Shown: positions 28,290-36,705 of the stretch, piece after piece
How the letters are laid out: the number at the start of each line of letters is the position of its first letter
Position numbering within the stretch: position 1 is the stretch's first letter
Assembly: GCF_030143245.1 (NCBI RefSeq)
Contig: NZ_JARJNS010000006.1
Location: forward strand, 124,001-188,000
Reading direction: 5' to 3'
Source: Rhabdaerophilum sp. SD176
GTDB taxonomy: Bacteria > Pseudomonadota > Alphaproteobacteria > Rhizobiales > Beijerinckiaceae
Length of the DNA stretch: 64,000 nt
Made by a program: the position numbers and the translations under genes
The notes under the pieces: model-generated
Database searches by the model: none
Told to the model about the DNA's origin: nothing
The model's input: only the letters and a program-made list of their open reading frames with translations

Positions 28290-29804
28290 TTACTTCCAGC
28301 TCATTTCCCAGAAGCGGGGGATCTCGTCGGCATAGGTCTTGAAGTCCAGGCCCTTGCCGCTGACATAGTAAGTCACGAGCGCATAGAGCGGCACGCCCAT
28401 GGCCCGTTCGGCAATGAGCCCGAGGGCCTCGGCATAGGCGGCCTTGCGGACAGCAGGATCGACCGAATTGTCGCCCTTCTTGAGCAAAGCGATCACTTCC
28501 GGATCCTTGTTGACGTCATCCGGACCGCCGCCGAAATAGACCGGCGTGGAGGCGGAGGTATCGTTGACCGAAAACGAGCCCCAGGTCTGGTGAGCCATTG
28601 CCGCCTTGTTGCCACGCACCTGCTCGCGCATGGCGGCATATTGCATGAAGCGCAGGTTGACCTTGATGCCGACCGCACGGAGATAGTTGATCATCGCTTC
28701 CGATTGCGGCCGCTCGCGATAGGCAAAGAGATCCAGCTCGAGACCATTGCCAAAGCCGGCTTCGGCCAGCAATTGCTTGGCGCGGGCCGGGTTGTACTCG
28801 AATTTCTTCGCCTTCTCGTCCGAGCAGCCGAATTGCGAGGGATAGCAGATCACGTTGAGGACGCGGGCGCCCTCGCCGACCAGCTGCTTCACCATGGTCG
28901 GCCGGTCGATCGCATGCTGGATGGCCTGCCGGACGCGGATGTCACGCAGGGCGGGCGTCGGGCCATCCGGCAGGGTGTTGAGGTTGAGAAAGACGATGCG
29001 CATCGTCTCGCCGCTGGTCACGGCGAGATGCGGCACGGCCTTGAGCTGGCTCGCCTGGTCGGGCGGGACATTCATGATGAAATCGAGGCCGCCCGCCAGC
29101 ATTTCGGCCATCTGGGTCTGGCGATCCGGGATGAAGCGCACCTCGATCCGCTCCAGCTTCGGCTGCGGCTTCGGGCTGTCCTTGAAATAATCCGGGTTCC
29201 GCTGGAGCTTGACCGACTTGCCGACGACATGCTCGACCACCTTGTAGGGGCCGGAGCCGATGGCGGCGGTGTTCATGCCCGAGGGGCCGACCTTGGCGTA
29301 ATATTCGTTCGGATGGATCACCACCGGACCGGCGAGATATTCGATTGCCGCCGGGAAGGTGCGCTTCAGCTTGAGCCGGACGGTGTATTTGTCGACCTTC
29401 TCGGCCGACTCGATCCAGTTCACATTGGTCTGGGTGACGACCTTGTTCTCCGGCTTCGACACGAAATTCAGCGTGTAGACGACGTCATCCGCGTCGAATT
29501 CCTCGCCATTGTGGAATTTCACGCCTTCGCGGAGGCTGAATTCGAGCGTCTTGTCATCGACCCATTTCCACGCCTTGGCGAGCTGGCCCTTGTATTCGTT
29601 GGTGTTGGGATCGCGATAAATCAGCGTGTCCCAGACATGCTGGCCGAGAATGACACCGATCCGGACATTGTTGAAAAAGGGATCGATGTTTTCCGGCACC
29701 TGATCATAGCCGAAACGCACGGTATTCTGGGCCTTCTGCGCAAGGGCCGGCGTGACACTGACACTGGCGGCCAATGCGAGGGTGGCGAGGTTCAGCAGGC
29801 GCAT
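28290..29804 (-). CDS. Peptide-type ABC transporter substrate-binding protein (family 5)
   Basis: This 504-residue periplasmic binding protein has a signal peptide (MRLLNLATLALAASVSVTPALA, cleavage after ALA). Family 5 (DppA/OppA) landmarks include NIDPFFNNVRIGVILGQHVWDTL, LAKAWKWVDDKTLEFSLREGVKFHNGEEFDADDVVYTL and DIRVRQAIQHAIDRPTMVKQL. The ATG follows GGGAGA. Ligands of this family range from dipeptides to opines and other amides; the neighbouring acylase and M20 peptidase suggest an N-acyl or peptide ligand, but this is inference. It is the first gene of the operon and divergent from the acylase. Confidence 0.92.
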   Translation of the reverse strand: MRLLNLATLALAASVSVTPALAQKAQNTVRFGYDQVPENIDPFFNNVRIGVILGQHVWDTLIYRDPNTNEYKGQLAKAWKWVDDKTLEFSLREGVKFHNGEEFDADDVVYTLNFVSKPENKVVTQTNVNWIESAEKVDKYTVRLKLKRTFPAAIEYLAGPVVIHPNEYYAKVGPSGMNTAAIGSGPYKVVEHVVGKSVKLQRNPDYFKDSPKPQPKLERIEVRFIPDRQTQMAEMLAGGLDFIMNVPPDQASQLKAVPHLAVTSGETMRIVFLNLNTLPDGPTPALRDIRVRQAIQHAIDRPTMVKQLVGEGARVLNVICYPSQFGCSDEKAKKFEYNPARAKQLLAEAGFGNGLELDLFAYRERPQSEAMINYLRAVGIKVNLRFMQYAAMREQVRGNKAAMAHQTWGSFSVNDTSASTPVYFGGGPDDVNKDPEVIALLKKGDNSVDPAVRKAAYAEALGLIAERAMGVPLYALVTYYVSGKGLDFKTYADEIPRFWEMSWK

Positions 29805-29996
29805 GTGACGATCTCCCGTTGGCGGGACCGGTGCCTGAAAGCGGCCCGGTCCCTGACTTTGATCACAGTGTCGGCGGGCGAAGCCTGACGAGTCAACAAC
29901 CAAGACGGGGCTTAGCCAGCAAGTGCCGTGCCGGGGGGTGGCGCAATCAGGGGTGCGATGCTTTGATGGCAACTCCCCAGCCGGATTCTCCCGTCC

Positions 29997-32381
29997 ATGA
30001 CCTCGCCGAATGCCCATGCCACCCCGCCCTCGCCGCTCGAGCATAACCTGACATTCAGCCTGCCCGGCCTCGCCGCGCCGGGGCGCATCCGGGTGGATCG
30101 GTGGGGCATACCGCATCTCGAGGCTGCGCGCCTCGACGATCTCTGGTTCGTGCAAGGGTTCAATGCGGCGCGGGACCGGCTGTTCCAGATCGATCTCTGG
30201 CGCAAGCGCGGGCTCGGCCTGCTCGCGGCGGATTTCGGCCCCGGCTTCCTCGAACAGGACCGGGCCGCGCGGCTGTTCCTTTATCGCGGCGACTTGACAG
30301 CGGAATGGGCCGCCTATGCGCCCGATGCCGAGGCGATCTGCTCGCGGTTCGCTCACGGGATCAACGCCTATATCGCGCTAGCCGAACGCGACCCCACGCT
30401 GATGCCGCCGGAATTTTCCATGCTCGGAACCCAGCCCGCGCGCTGGCAGGCCGCGGATGTCGTCCGGATCCGGAGCCATGGGCTGACGCGGAATGCCCTC
30501 TGGGAAGTACAGCGCCTGCAGGTTCTGGCCGGCGCCGATGCCGAGACCGACCTCCTGCGGAAATATCTCTATCCCGCGGTCGATACTCCCCTCCCCGAGG
30601 GAGTCCGGGCGGAGGATTGCCCGATCGAGGCCCTTCTGCCCTTCAGGCTGGCGCAAGCCAATGTCACCTTCTCGCCGGAGCGGCTGGCCGCCGGGCTGAC
30701 TGATGCGCCCCACTGGCGGCAGGTCAATGATCTCAATGAGGTTTTGTTCGATGCCGAGGCCTCGGGCTCGAACAACTGGGTGATTGCCGGTGCGCGCAGC
30801 CCGACCGGACTGCCGATCCTCGCTTCGGACCCGCATCGTGCCCATTCCCTGCCCAGCCTGCGCTATATCCAGCATCTGAGAGCGCCGGGCTTCGATGCGA
30901 TCGGCGGCGGCGAGCCCTGCGTCCCGGGTCTCTCGATCGGGCATAACGGCGATGCGGCGTTCGGGCTGACGATTTTCGGGGCCGACCAGGAGGATGTCTA
31001 TCTGCTCGAGACGGACCCTGCCCGGCCGGAGCATTACCGTTTCGAGGGTGGCTGGCGGGCCATGACCGTTCTTGAGGAGGCGATCCCTGTCAAAGGACAT
31101 CCGGACCAGCCTTGCCGCCTCGTTTTCTCGCATCACGGCCCGATCCTGTGGCGCAATGCCGGGGGAACGCGCGCCGTAGCACTCCGCTCGGTCTGGTTCG
31201 AGCCGGGCTCGGCGCCCTATCTCCAGAGCCTGACCATGCTGCGGACGCGCACGCCCGAAGCCTTCCGGGCCAGTGCGGAACGCTGGGGTTCGCCCTCGGT
31301 CAACCTCGTCTATGCCGACCGGCAGGGCGAGATCGCCTGGTCACCCGGCGGCTTCATGCCGGCCCGGCGGAACTGGAAGGGCCTGACACCCGTTCCCGGG
31401 ACGGGCAGCCACGAATGGGACGGGTTCCTCGATGCCGGACAATTGCCTTTCCTGCGCAACCCGGAGGCCGGGTTCGTGGCGACGGCGAACGAGATGAACC
31501 TGCCGGCCGATTGGCCGCACGAGGCCATGCCGGTGGGGTTCGAATGGACCGAAGCCAGCCGGGCCACGCGAATCCACGAGGTGCTGGCCGGCGATCATCC
31601 CGTTGGGGTGGCGGAGAGCCAGGCGCTCCAGACGGATGCGTTCTCCGTGCCGGCGCGCCGGCTCTGCGGGCTGCTCGGTGCGTTGGACCCGGTGCCGGCG
31701 GGCATTGCGCCCGCGCTCGCCTTGCTTGCGGGATGGGACCATGTCCTCTCCGCCGGGAGCGGGCCGGCCGCCTTGTTCGAGCTCTGGTATACAAGCCATC
31801 TCCGCCATGCTGTCATGGCGAAACTTGCCCCGGAGGCCGTGCGCAAGCTGCTGCTGCCGGGCGATGTCGAGGGGATCTGCCGGGCCCTCGAAGCACCGGA
31901 TTCGCGCTGGGGTACCTCGCCCGAGGCCGCCCGGGACGCCATGCTCTGCGAAACCCTCGCCGCCGCCTGGGCTGATGCCAACGAACGGCTCGGCCCCGAC
32001 CCGGCGCGCTGGGCCTGGGGGAAGCTTCATCACGGCCAGTTCGACCACCCTCTTTCGTCGCTGCTGCAGCGGAACCCGGAGCGGAGCCTCGATATCGGCC
32101 CGCTGCCAAAAGGCGGGTCCGCGTCCTCGCCGATGCATGCCGGCTACCGGCCCTCCGATTTCCGCGTAACGCACGGGGCGAGCTTCCGGATGGTGGTGGA
32201 TCTTGCCGATCTGGATCGCTCTGTCACGATCAATGCACCAGGGCAGTCGGGTGATCCGCGTTCGGCGCATTACGCCGACCTCGCACCGCTCTGGGCCGAG
32301 GGTGCGTATGTGCCGATGCTCTATTCCGATGCGGCCATCGCGGAGGCCACGCATTTCACCTGGACATTGCTGCCGGTCTGA
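29997..32381 (+). CDS. Penicillin-acylase-family Ntn hydrolase
   Basis: This 794-residue precursor has the acylase order: an alpha-subunit region starting IRVDRWGIPHLEAARLDDLWFVQGFNAARDRLFQIDLWRKRGLGLLA, then the autocatalytic cleavage site GSNNWVIAG. Ser258 becomes the N-terminal nucleophile of the beta subunit, which continues SDPHRAHSLPS and GLSIGHNGDAAFGLT. There is no signal peptide, unlike classical periplasmic penicillin and AHL acylases, so a cytoplasmic enzyme is expected. It would cleave an imported N-acyl compound or amide. It is divergent from the peptide ABC operon. No strong Shine-Dalgarno is seen before the ATG. Confidence 0.88.
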   Translation: MTSPNAHATPPSPLEHNLTFSLPGLAAPGRIRVDRWGIPHLEAARLDDLWFVQGFNAARDRLFQIDLWRKRGLGLLAADFGPGFLEQDRAARLFLYRGDLTAEWAAYAPDAEAICSRFAHGINAYIALAERDPTLMPPEFSMLGTQPARWQAADVVRIRSHGLTRNALWEVQRLQVLAGADAETDLLRKYLYPAVDTPLPEGVRAEDCPIEALLPFRLAQANVTFSPERLAAGLTDAPHWRQVNDLNEVLFDAEASGSNNWVIAGARSPTGLPILASDPHRAHSLPSLRYIQHLRAPGFDAIGGGEPCVPGLSIGHNGDAAFGLTIFGADQEDVYLLETDPARPEHYRFEGGWRAMTVLEEAIPVKGHPDQPCRLVFSHHGPILWRNAGGTRAVALRSVWFEPGSAPYLQSLTMLRTRTPEAFRASAERWGSPSVNLVYADRQGEIAWSPGGFMPARRNWKGLTPVPGTGSHEWDGFLDAGQLPFLRNPEAGFVATANEMNLPADWPHEAMPVGFEWTEASRATRIHEVLAGDHPVGVAESQALQTDAFSVPARRLCGLLGALDPVPAGIAPALALLAGWDHVLSAGSGPAALFELWYTSHLRHAVMAKLAPEAVRKLLLPGDVEGICRALEAPDSRWGTSPEAARDAMLCETLAAAWADANERLGPDPARWAWGKLHHGQFDHPLSSLLQRNPERSLDIGPLPKGGSASSPMHAGYRPSDFRVTHGASFRMVVDLADLDRSVTINAPGQSGDPRSAHYADLAPLWAEGAYVPMLYSDAAIAEATHFTWTLLPV

Positions 32382-32387
32382 CAAACC

Positions 32388-33782
32388 TCACCCGCGCGGA
32401 ATGCCCTCGCCGATATCCCAGTAGAGGCCGGCCATCAGCTGAAGGCCCTGCCGGATGATCTCGACCGGCACATGCTCGTTCGGCGCGTGCTGCGAGCAGG
32501 CCGGATAGGAATGCGGCACCCAGATCGTCGTCAGGCCGAGCACATCGGTGAAGATGTCATTGGGCAGCGAGCCGCCGAGATTGGGCAGGATGGCCGGCGC
32601 CGTCCCATGGGTCGCGGTGAGGCTGCGGATGGCGAATTGCACCTGCGGGTGATCGGGGTCCATCCGCGTCGCGATGAACATCGAGTCGCGCGACGGGCCG
32701 ATCTTCACATGGGCAAAACCCTGCCGGTCGAGAAAGCGGCGCAGGTTGGACATCAGGTTGTCGGTATCGATGCCCACGACGAAGCGCAGCTGCATCCGCG
32801 CCCAGGCGCGGGGCGGGATGGCATTGACCGGGGCTCTCGGATTGCCGCATTCGAAGGCCAGCACCTCGAGGTTGCACCAGCCGAACACCTTCTCGGCGAG
32901 GGTCAGGCCGGGCTCGCCCCAATGCGGTTCCAGCGCGGGGCCGCCCTCGTTCGAGGTGACCTCGATATCCGCCAGCACCCGGCGGACAGAAGCCGGAATC
33001 TCCTTAGGGACGAATTCAGGCACGCGGATCTGGCCTGTCGGGCCGACCAGAGAGGCGATGGCATGGGCCAGCTCGATACCCGGATTGGAGATCAGCCCGC
33101 CCCAATTTCCCGAATGGTGCCCGCCATCCCGCGCATCAATCCACAAATCGAAGGTGAAGCCACCGCGCGCGCCGAGGAAGATGGTCGGCCGGGCGGCCGA
33201 GAGGCGCGGACCATCGGAAGCGACCAGCAGGTCGGCGGCGAGGCGTTCGCGGTTCTGTTCGCAGATCTCTCGCAAACCGGGCGAGCCCATCTCCTCGCCC
33301 ATCTCGATGATGTATTTCGCGTTGAAGCCAAGCTTGCCGCGCGTTTCCAGCACGGCGCGCAGCGCATCCATGTTGATCTGGTGCTGGCCCTTGTTGTCGA
33401 CGACGCCGCGGCCATACCAGCGATCTCCACGCTCGACGAGCTGCCAGGGCGATAGTCCCTCGGCCCATTCGGCATCCATGCCGCGGATGACATCGCCATG
33501 GCCGTAGCCGAGCACAGTCGGCAAGGCTGGATCCTCGATCCGGGAGGCCAGCAGGAAAGGCCCGCCGCCTTTCGGGTTCGGGAGGATCTCCGTCGAAAAG
33601 CCCATGGCGGCGAAATCCGGCACCATCTCGTCCGTGAGATAGGCCGCCAGAGCTTCCGCCCGGTCAGGGTTCTGGCTCTCGGTTGGCAGGGCGATCCGGC
33701 GGGCCAGCTTGTTCCAGAAGGCTCCGGACGTGAAGGTCTCGGCCGCACGGGAAAGGGCGGCCTGGCGATCGGGTTGGGGCAT
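32388..33782 (-). CDS. M20-family metallopeptidase/amidohydrolase
   Basis: This 464-residue dinuclear zinc hydrolase has the first metal motif LGYGHGDVIRGM, the bridging aspartate region YGRGVVDNKGQHQIN, the catalytic Glu pair in IIEMGEEMGSPGL and a dimerisation insertion (TFDLWIDARDGGHHSGNWGG). A late metal ligand region is VPHSYPACSQHAPNEHVP. The ATG at 33782 is preferred; the frame stays open 75 codons upstream without coding sense. Such enzymes remove C-terminal residues or acyl groups from dipeptides and N-acyl amino acids. It converges with the acylase gene six bases away and likely acts in the same peptide/N-acyl catabolism. Confidence 0.9.
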   Translation of the reverse strand: MPQPDRQAALSRAAETFTSGAFWNKLARRIALPTESQNPDRAEALAAYLTDEMVPDFAAMGFSTEILPNPKGGGPFLLASRIEDPALPTVLGYGHGDVIRGMDAEWAEGLSPWQLVERGDRWYGRGVVDNKGQHQINMDALRAVLETRGKLGFNAKYIIEMGEEMGSPGLREICEQNRERLAADLLVASDGPRLSAARPTIFLGARGGFTFDLWIDARDGGHHSGNWGGLISNPGIELAHAIASLVGPTGQIRVPEFVPKEIPASVRRVLADIEVTSNEGGPALEPHWGEPGLTLAEKVFGWCNLEVLAFECGNPRAPVNAIPPRAWARMQLRFVVGIDTDNLMSNLRRFLDRQGFAHVKIGPSRDSMFIATRMDPDHPQVQFAIRSLTATHGTAPAILPNLGGSLPNDIFTDVLGLTTIWVPHSYPACSQHAPNEHVPVEIIRQGLQLMAGLYWDIGEGIPRG

Positions 33783-33954
33783 GGTCGGGTTTCCGGCAAT
33801 GATCAGGTTGGCCCGAATGTTCTCCAGCCACGCTGCATGTGCAAGGGGAGATCCCCGCCAATCGCCAATCCCGTGCCCCGATGCGCGACGCGGAGGCTGG
33901 ACACCCGGCCCGGGTTTGGGCTTATCGTCGGGCAGACATGCATCCGGGGCCCGA

Positions 33955-34692
33955 ATGCCGCCACGATCGAGCGAAGCCCCCCGGACGGGGCCCAGTGAAG
34001 GAAGCAATACCCGACAGCCGAGGCTGCGCCTCGGCAGCCTGACGCTGACCGCTCTCGGCAGTCTCTTCGTCGTCGCAATCGGCCTTGCGGCCTATCGCTT
34101 CATCCCCGCGCTGCGCCCCCAGCCGCCGGACATCCTCGTCGGCGTCCCGCAGGCGCCGCGCCCGGTGTCACCGGCCGGCCTGCAGGAGGATGCAGGCGAT
34201 GACCGGCTCTCGCCCTTCGCCCCCCGGGATTTCGGGCATCGCTCGCGCTTCGCCCGGCCCGTGCGGATAGCCGGCCCTTTCGAACCGCTCCGGGGCGATA
34301 TCCTGACCAACGAAGAGGTCGCCATTGCGCTGGACGGGCTCGACAGCCCGCCCGCCTCGGCCATCTGCCTCGGGGGTGACAAGCGGCTCTGGGCCTGCGG
34401 CCTGCAGGCGCGCGCCGCCCTGATCGGCCATGTCCGCGGCAAGGACCTGCTTTGCACGCTGCAATCCGGCCAGCCGATCCGCTCCCCGCGCGATCCGGGA
34501 ACCGCCCGTTGGCGCTGCGCCGTCGAGGGGCGTGACCTCGCCCTGCTGCTCGTCGAAGGTGGGTGGGTAAAACCGGCGGGGCCGCTGCCGGACCGCGCCA
34601 TGCTGGCAGCGCGCGATGCCGCCTTGGCCGCCCGGCGCGGCCTGTGGGACGGGGACTGGAATATCGTGCGCGTGCCCGAAACCGGGCAATGA
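33955..34692 (+). CDS. Membrane-anchored degenerate SNase-like protein
   Basis: This protein is about 245 residues long with an uncertain start; the ATG at 33955 follows a weak GGGG. A single hydrophobic helix (LTLTALGSLFVVAIGLAAYRFI) anchors a proline-rich linker and a C-terminal domain. That domain has the staphylococcal-nuclease outline: IALDGLDSPP, then CGLQARAALIGHVRGKDLLC, RWRCAVEGRDLALLLVEGGWV and AARDAALAARRGLWDGDW. The usual RL-GID-PE active-site string is replaced by ALDGLDSPP, so catalytic Arg and Glu appear lost. It is probably a non-enzymatic binding module. It converges with soxA four bases away. Confidence 0.7.
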   Translation: MPPRSSEAPRTGPSEGSNTRQPRLRLGSLTLTALGSLFVVAIGLAAYRFIPALRPQPPDILVGVPQAPRPVSPAGLQEDAGDDRLSPFAPRDFGHRSRFARPVRIAGPFEPLRGDILTNEEVAIALDGLDSPPASAICLGGDKRLWACGLQARAALIGHVRGKDLLCTLQSGQPIRSPRDPGTARWRCAVEGRDLALLLVEGGWVKPAGPLPDRAMLAARDAALAARRGLWDGDWNIVRVPETGQ

Positions 34693-34696
34693 GCGA

Positions 34697-35476
34697 TCAG
34701 GGCCGCACGCCTGGTGCATCCATCGCCATGTCGGCCGCGCGTTCCTTCAGGTATATCTCGAGATCGACCCATTCCGGCGCGCCGGCCGGAAACGGTTCGG
34801 CGCGGATGCCGGTCATGCAGTTACGGAACCGGCGCTGCAACGAGCCGATCGCCTGCCATTCCATCCGGAACAGGGGATAGCCCGTCGGATGCGCCTGCGG
34901 AATACGCGTGCCGCCCAGGGATCGGCCCCAGTTCTGGCTGTGGCATTGCGCGCAGGACAGGTCGAGTTGGCCGAAGCGCTGGCGATAGAGCTTCTCCCCG
35001 CGCAGAACTGCATCCTCCAGCCCGCGTGCCCGGGGCGAGGCCAACGGCATGCCCCGCGATTGCAGGGAGAGATAAGCCTCGAGGGCCAGCAGGGCGGCGC
35101 TTTCCCGCGCCGAAGGGGCCACGGCCTGCCGCCCGGTCTGGCAGGCCTGGATCTGCCCCGGCAGGTCAAACGCCCGTCCTGTCGATGCGTCGCGGGCGGG
35201 ATACCGGGCTGCCACGCCCTTCATGCTCTCGGCCGCATCGCCATGGCAGGACTGGCAGGAAGGGCGCCCTTCCCCCGGCGCGGCTTTCCACAGGGCTTCC
35301 CCTTCTTTGACGGCAAGCATGGCCGGGTTCGCGAAGTCATCCCGCTGCATGGCCTGAGCCTCGGCGCCCATCATGTCATGGCCGGACAAGCGCTGGTTGG
35401 CGGGGATGTCGTCCGCCAGGGCATGGCCAAGCAGGAGGATAGCCAGCGCAAATGCGCGCCCCGCCCGGCCTGTCAC
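34697..35476 (-). CDS. soxA: SoxA, diheme c-type cytochrome of the Sox system
   Basis: This 259-residue protein starts at GTG (35476), overlapping the soxZ stop as GTGA. The signal peptide ends at ALA (19-21). Two haem-binding motifs are seen: CQSCH (74-78) and CAQCH (175-179). Cys112 (QACQTGR) and Cys220 (RNCMTGIRAEPFP) occupy the positions of the distal haem ligands, the latter being the active-site cysteine. SoxXA attaches sulfur compounds to SoxYZ in the periplasm. It is the last gene of the operon; no soxB follows. An apparent 390-residue frame upstream is a shadow of soxZ and soxY. Confidence 0.93.
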   Translation of the reverse strand: MTGRAGRAFALAILLLGHALADDIPANQRLSGHDMMGAEAQAMQRDDFANPAMLAVKEGEALWKAAPGEGRPSCQSCHGDAAESMKGVAARYPARDASTGRAFDLPGQIQACQTGRQAVAPSARESAALLALEAYLSLQSRGMPLASPRARGLEDAVLRGEKLYRQRFGQLDLSCAQCHSQNWGRSLGGTRIPQAHPTGYPLFRMEWQAIGSLQRRFRNCMTGIRAEPFPAGAPEWVDLEIYLKERAADMAMDAPGVRP

Positions 35477-35802
35477 GAAGCCGCGACCTGCAGCATGGCC
35501 TGCTCGCGATGAAGGAATCCATTGTCGCCGCGCCAGACGAATTCCAGCGGTCCGCTCCGGGCTGCGAGGACCGGGAAGGACAGGAAGGGATTGGCCGCAA
35601 TGGCGGGGTGGAAATTGCAGGAGAAGACGATCTCGCCCGCATAGCGGCAGGAGAACTGCCGGATGATGTTCCGGGGGATCTCGCCGCCAGTGTCGGTGCG
35701 ACGGAAGCCGGTTTCCATCGGGTGCGAGATCATCGCCTTGATCATGACCACATCCCCGGCCCGGATCGTAGTACGCGGCAGCAGGATCATTGCCGTGGCC
35801 AT
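35473..35802 (-). CDS. soxZ: SoxZ, sulfur-carrier partner protein
   Basis: This 109-residue protein has the family pattern PRTTIRAGDVVMIKAMISHPMETGFRRTDTGGEIPRNIIRQFSCRYAGEIVFSCNFHPAIAANPFLSFPVLA and a final GPLEFVWRGDNG. SoxZ has no signal peptide and is co-exported with SoxY as a heterodimer. Its Shine-Dalgarno (GGAGGA) lies within the last codons of soxY, and its stop overlaps the soxA start. It would scaffold the SoxY arm that carries the sulfur substrate. Confidence 0.95.
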   Translation of the reverse strand: MATAMILLPRTTIRAGDVVMIKAMISHPMETGFRRTDTGGEIPRNIIRQFSCRYAGEIVFSCNFHPAIAANPFLSFPVLAARSGPLEFVWRGDNGFLHREQAMLQVAAS

Positions 35803-35804
35803 GG

Positions 35805-36281
35805 CTATTCCTCCGTGCAGGCGGCGATAGTGACGATGACCTCCCGCCGGTCAGCCCAGAAGGAGCCATCGGTCAGACGTGCAACAGCGGTTACGTGCTG
35901 CGTCGTGGCCAGCCGCATCCGGCAAACGACATGGGCCTTGCCCATATGCGGCGTCAGGCGGAAGACTGCGACATCGGGCAACGGGTTCTTGTCGGTGAAG
36001 AGCGCAATCTCGCGCACATGATCGTCCGGTCTCATCGGATGGTCGACCAGCACCTCGAAGGAAACCGCGTTGCCGTTCTCGACCAGCGGCGCGATGTCGA
36101 GCGTGACCTTGCCGGCGCGAGGCTCGATGCCTCCGGTGAATTCACGGATGGCGCGGACCATATCATCCGGCTCCGCCCGGGCAGGCCGCAGCGTCACAAG
36201 ACCGATGGCCGCCATGCCGCCGGCCAGCACAGCCCGCCGGCTGGTCTCACTCGCGAAGGGTGGCAAGAAACGCCGTGACAT
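35805..36281 (-). CDS. soxY: SoxY-like sulfur carrier with non-canonical C-terminal arm
   Basis: This 158-residue protein has a Tat signal (SETSRRAVLAGGMAA, mature part after ARA near 36). It has the SoxY core IREFTGGIEPRAGKVTLDIAPLVENGNAVSFEVLVDHPM and VRMFTDKNP-like IALFTDKNPLPDVAVFRLTPHMGKA. The family normally ends in a mobile GGCGG arm whose cysteine holds the substrate; here the end reads TIAACTEE, keeping Cys155 but losing the flanking glycines and adding an acidic tail. Its start overlaps the end of soxX by 35 bases. The tail codons ACG GAG GAA form the soxZ ribosome site. Confidence 0.88.
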   Translation of the reverse strand: MSRRFLPPFASETSRRAVLAGGMAAIGLVTLRPARAEPDDMVRAIREFTGGIEPRAGKVTLDIAPLVENGNAVSFEVLVDHPMRPDDHVREIALFTDKNPLPDVAVFRLTPHMGKAHVVCRMRLATTQHVTAVARLTDGSFWADRREVIVTIAACTEE

Positions 36282-36705
36282 CCTCGATCTCCTCGGCTGT
36301 GAGGATGGTGCGGCCCTTGAAGGCGACGGCCATCCTGGACTGTCCCTCCGCCCGGAAATAGGGCGGCATGATCGTTTCGCCATTGAAGAGCCGGCTGTCG
36401 ATCAACCGGGCCCGCAATTGTGCCGGCGTCCAGCGGCTGCCGGCACCGGCCAGCGAGGGCGCGAGATCGCCCTGGAAACGCACCTCCGGAAAAGGGCCGG
36501 AATGACAGAGCAGGCACAGACCCTTGCGTCGATCCGTGACGATCCGGCGGCCATTCTCGGCGTCCGGCGGACGCGAGACAGCCAGCGGCCCCGCCTCAGG
36601 CACGTCTTGCTGTGCCCTTGCCGGCATGGCGAGGGCCACGAGGAAGGCAGCAATGGCGAGCCAAAGCTCCCTCCCGGTTCCGGCATGTGCGGCCCGCCCG
36701 CTCAC
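36247..36705 (-). CDS. soxX: SoxX, monohaem cytochrome c
   Basis: This 152-residue protein starts at GTG (36705) overlapping the stop of the molybdenum hydroxylase gene as GTGA. A signal peptide precedes QQDVPEAG. There is one haem site CLLCH (64-68); Met113 in GETIMPPYF is the axial ligand, as in SoxX. LTAEEIEDVTAFLATLRE closes the protein. SoxX accepts electrons within the SoxXA complex. Here it could also take electrons from the upstream periplasmic oxidoreductase; that is inference from coupling of the genes. Confidence 0.93.
   Translation of the reverse strand: MSGRAAHAGTGRELWLAIAAFLVALAMPARAQQDVPEAGPLAVSRPPDAENGRRIVTDRRKGLCLLCHSGPFPEVRFQGDLAPSLAGAGSRWTPAQLRARLIDSRLFNGETIMPPYFRAEGQSRMAVAFKGRTILTAEEIEDVTAFLATLRE

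Noticed and set aside
35805-35850. A frameshift hiding a normal GGCGG end of SoxY
   Set aside because: The triplets read GCC GCC TGC ACG GAG GAA TAG, with the cysteine in the expected place; no single-base change restores the glycine arm, and the soxZ ribosome site needs these bases.
34697-35869. A 390-residue reading of soxA
   Set aside because: The first 130 residues are soxZ/soxY shadow sequence; the signal peptide and GTGA overlap give the start at 35476.
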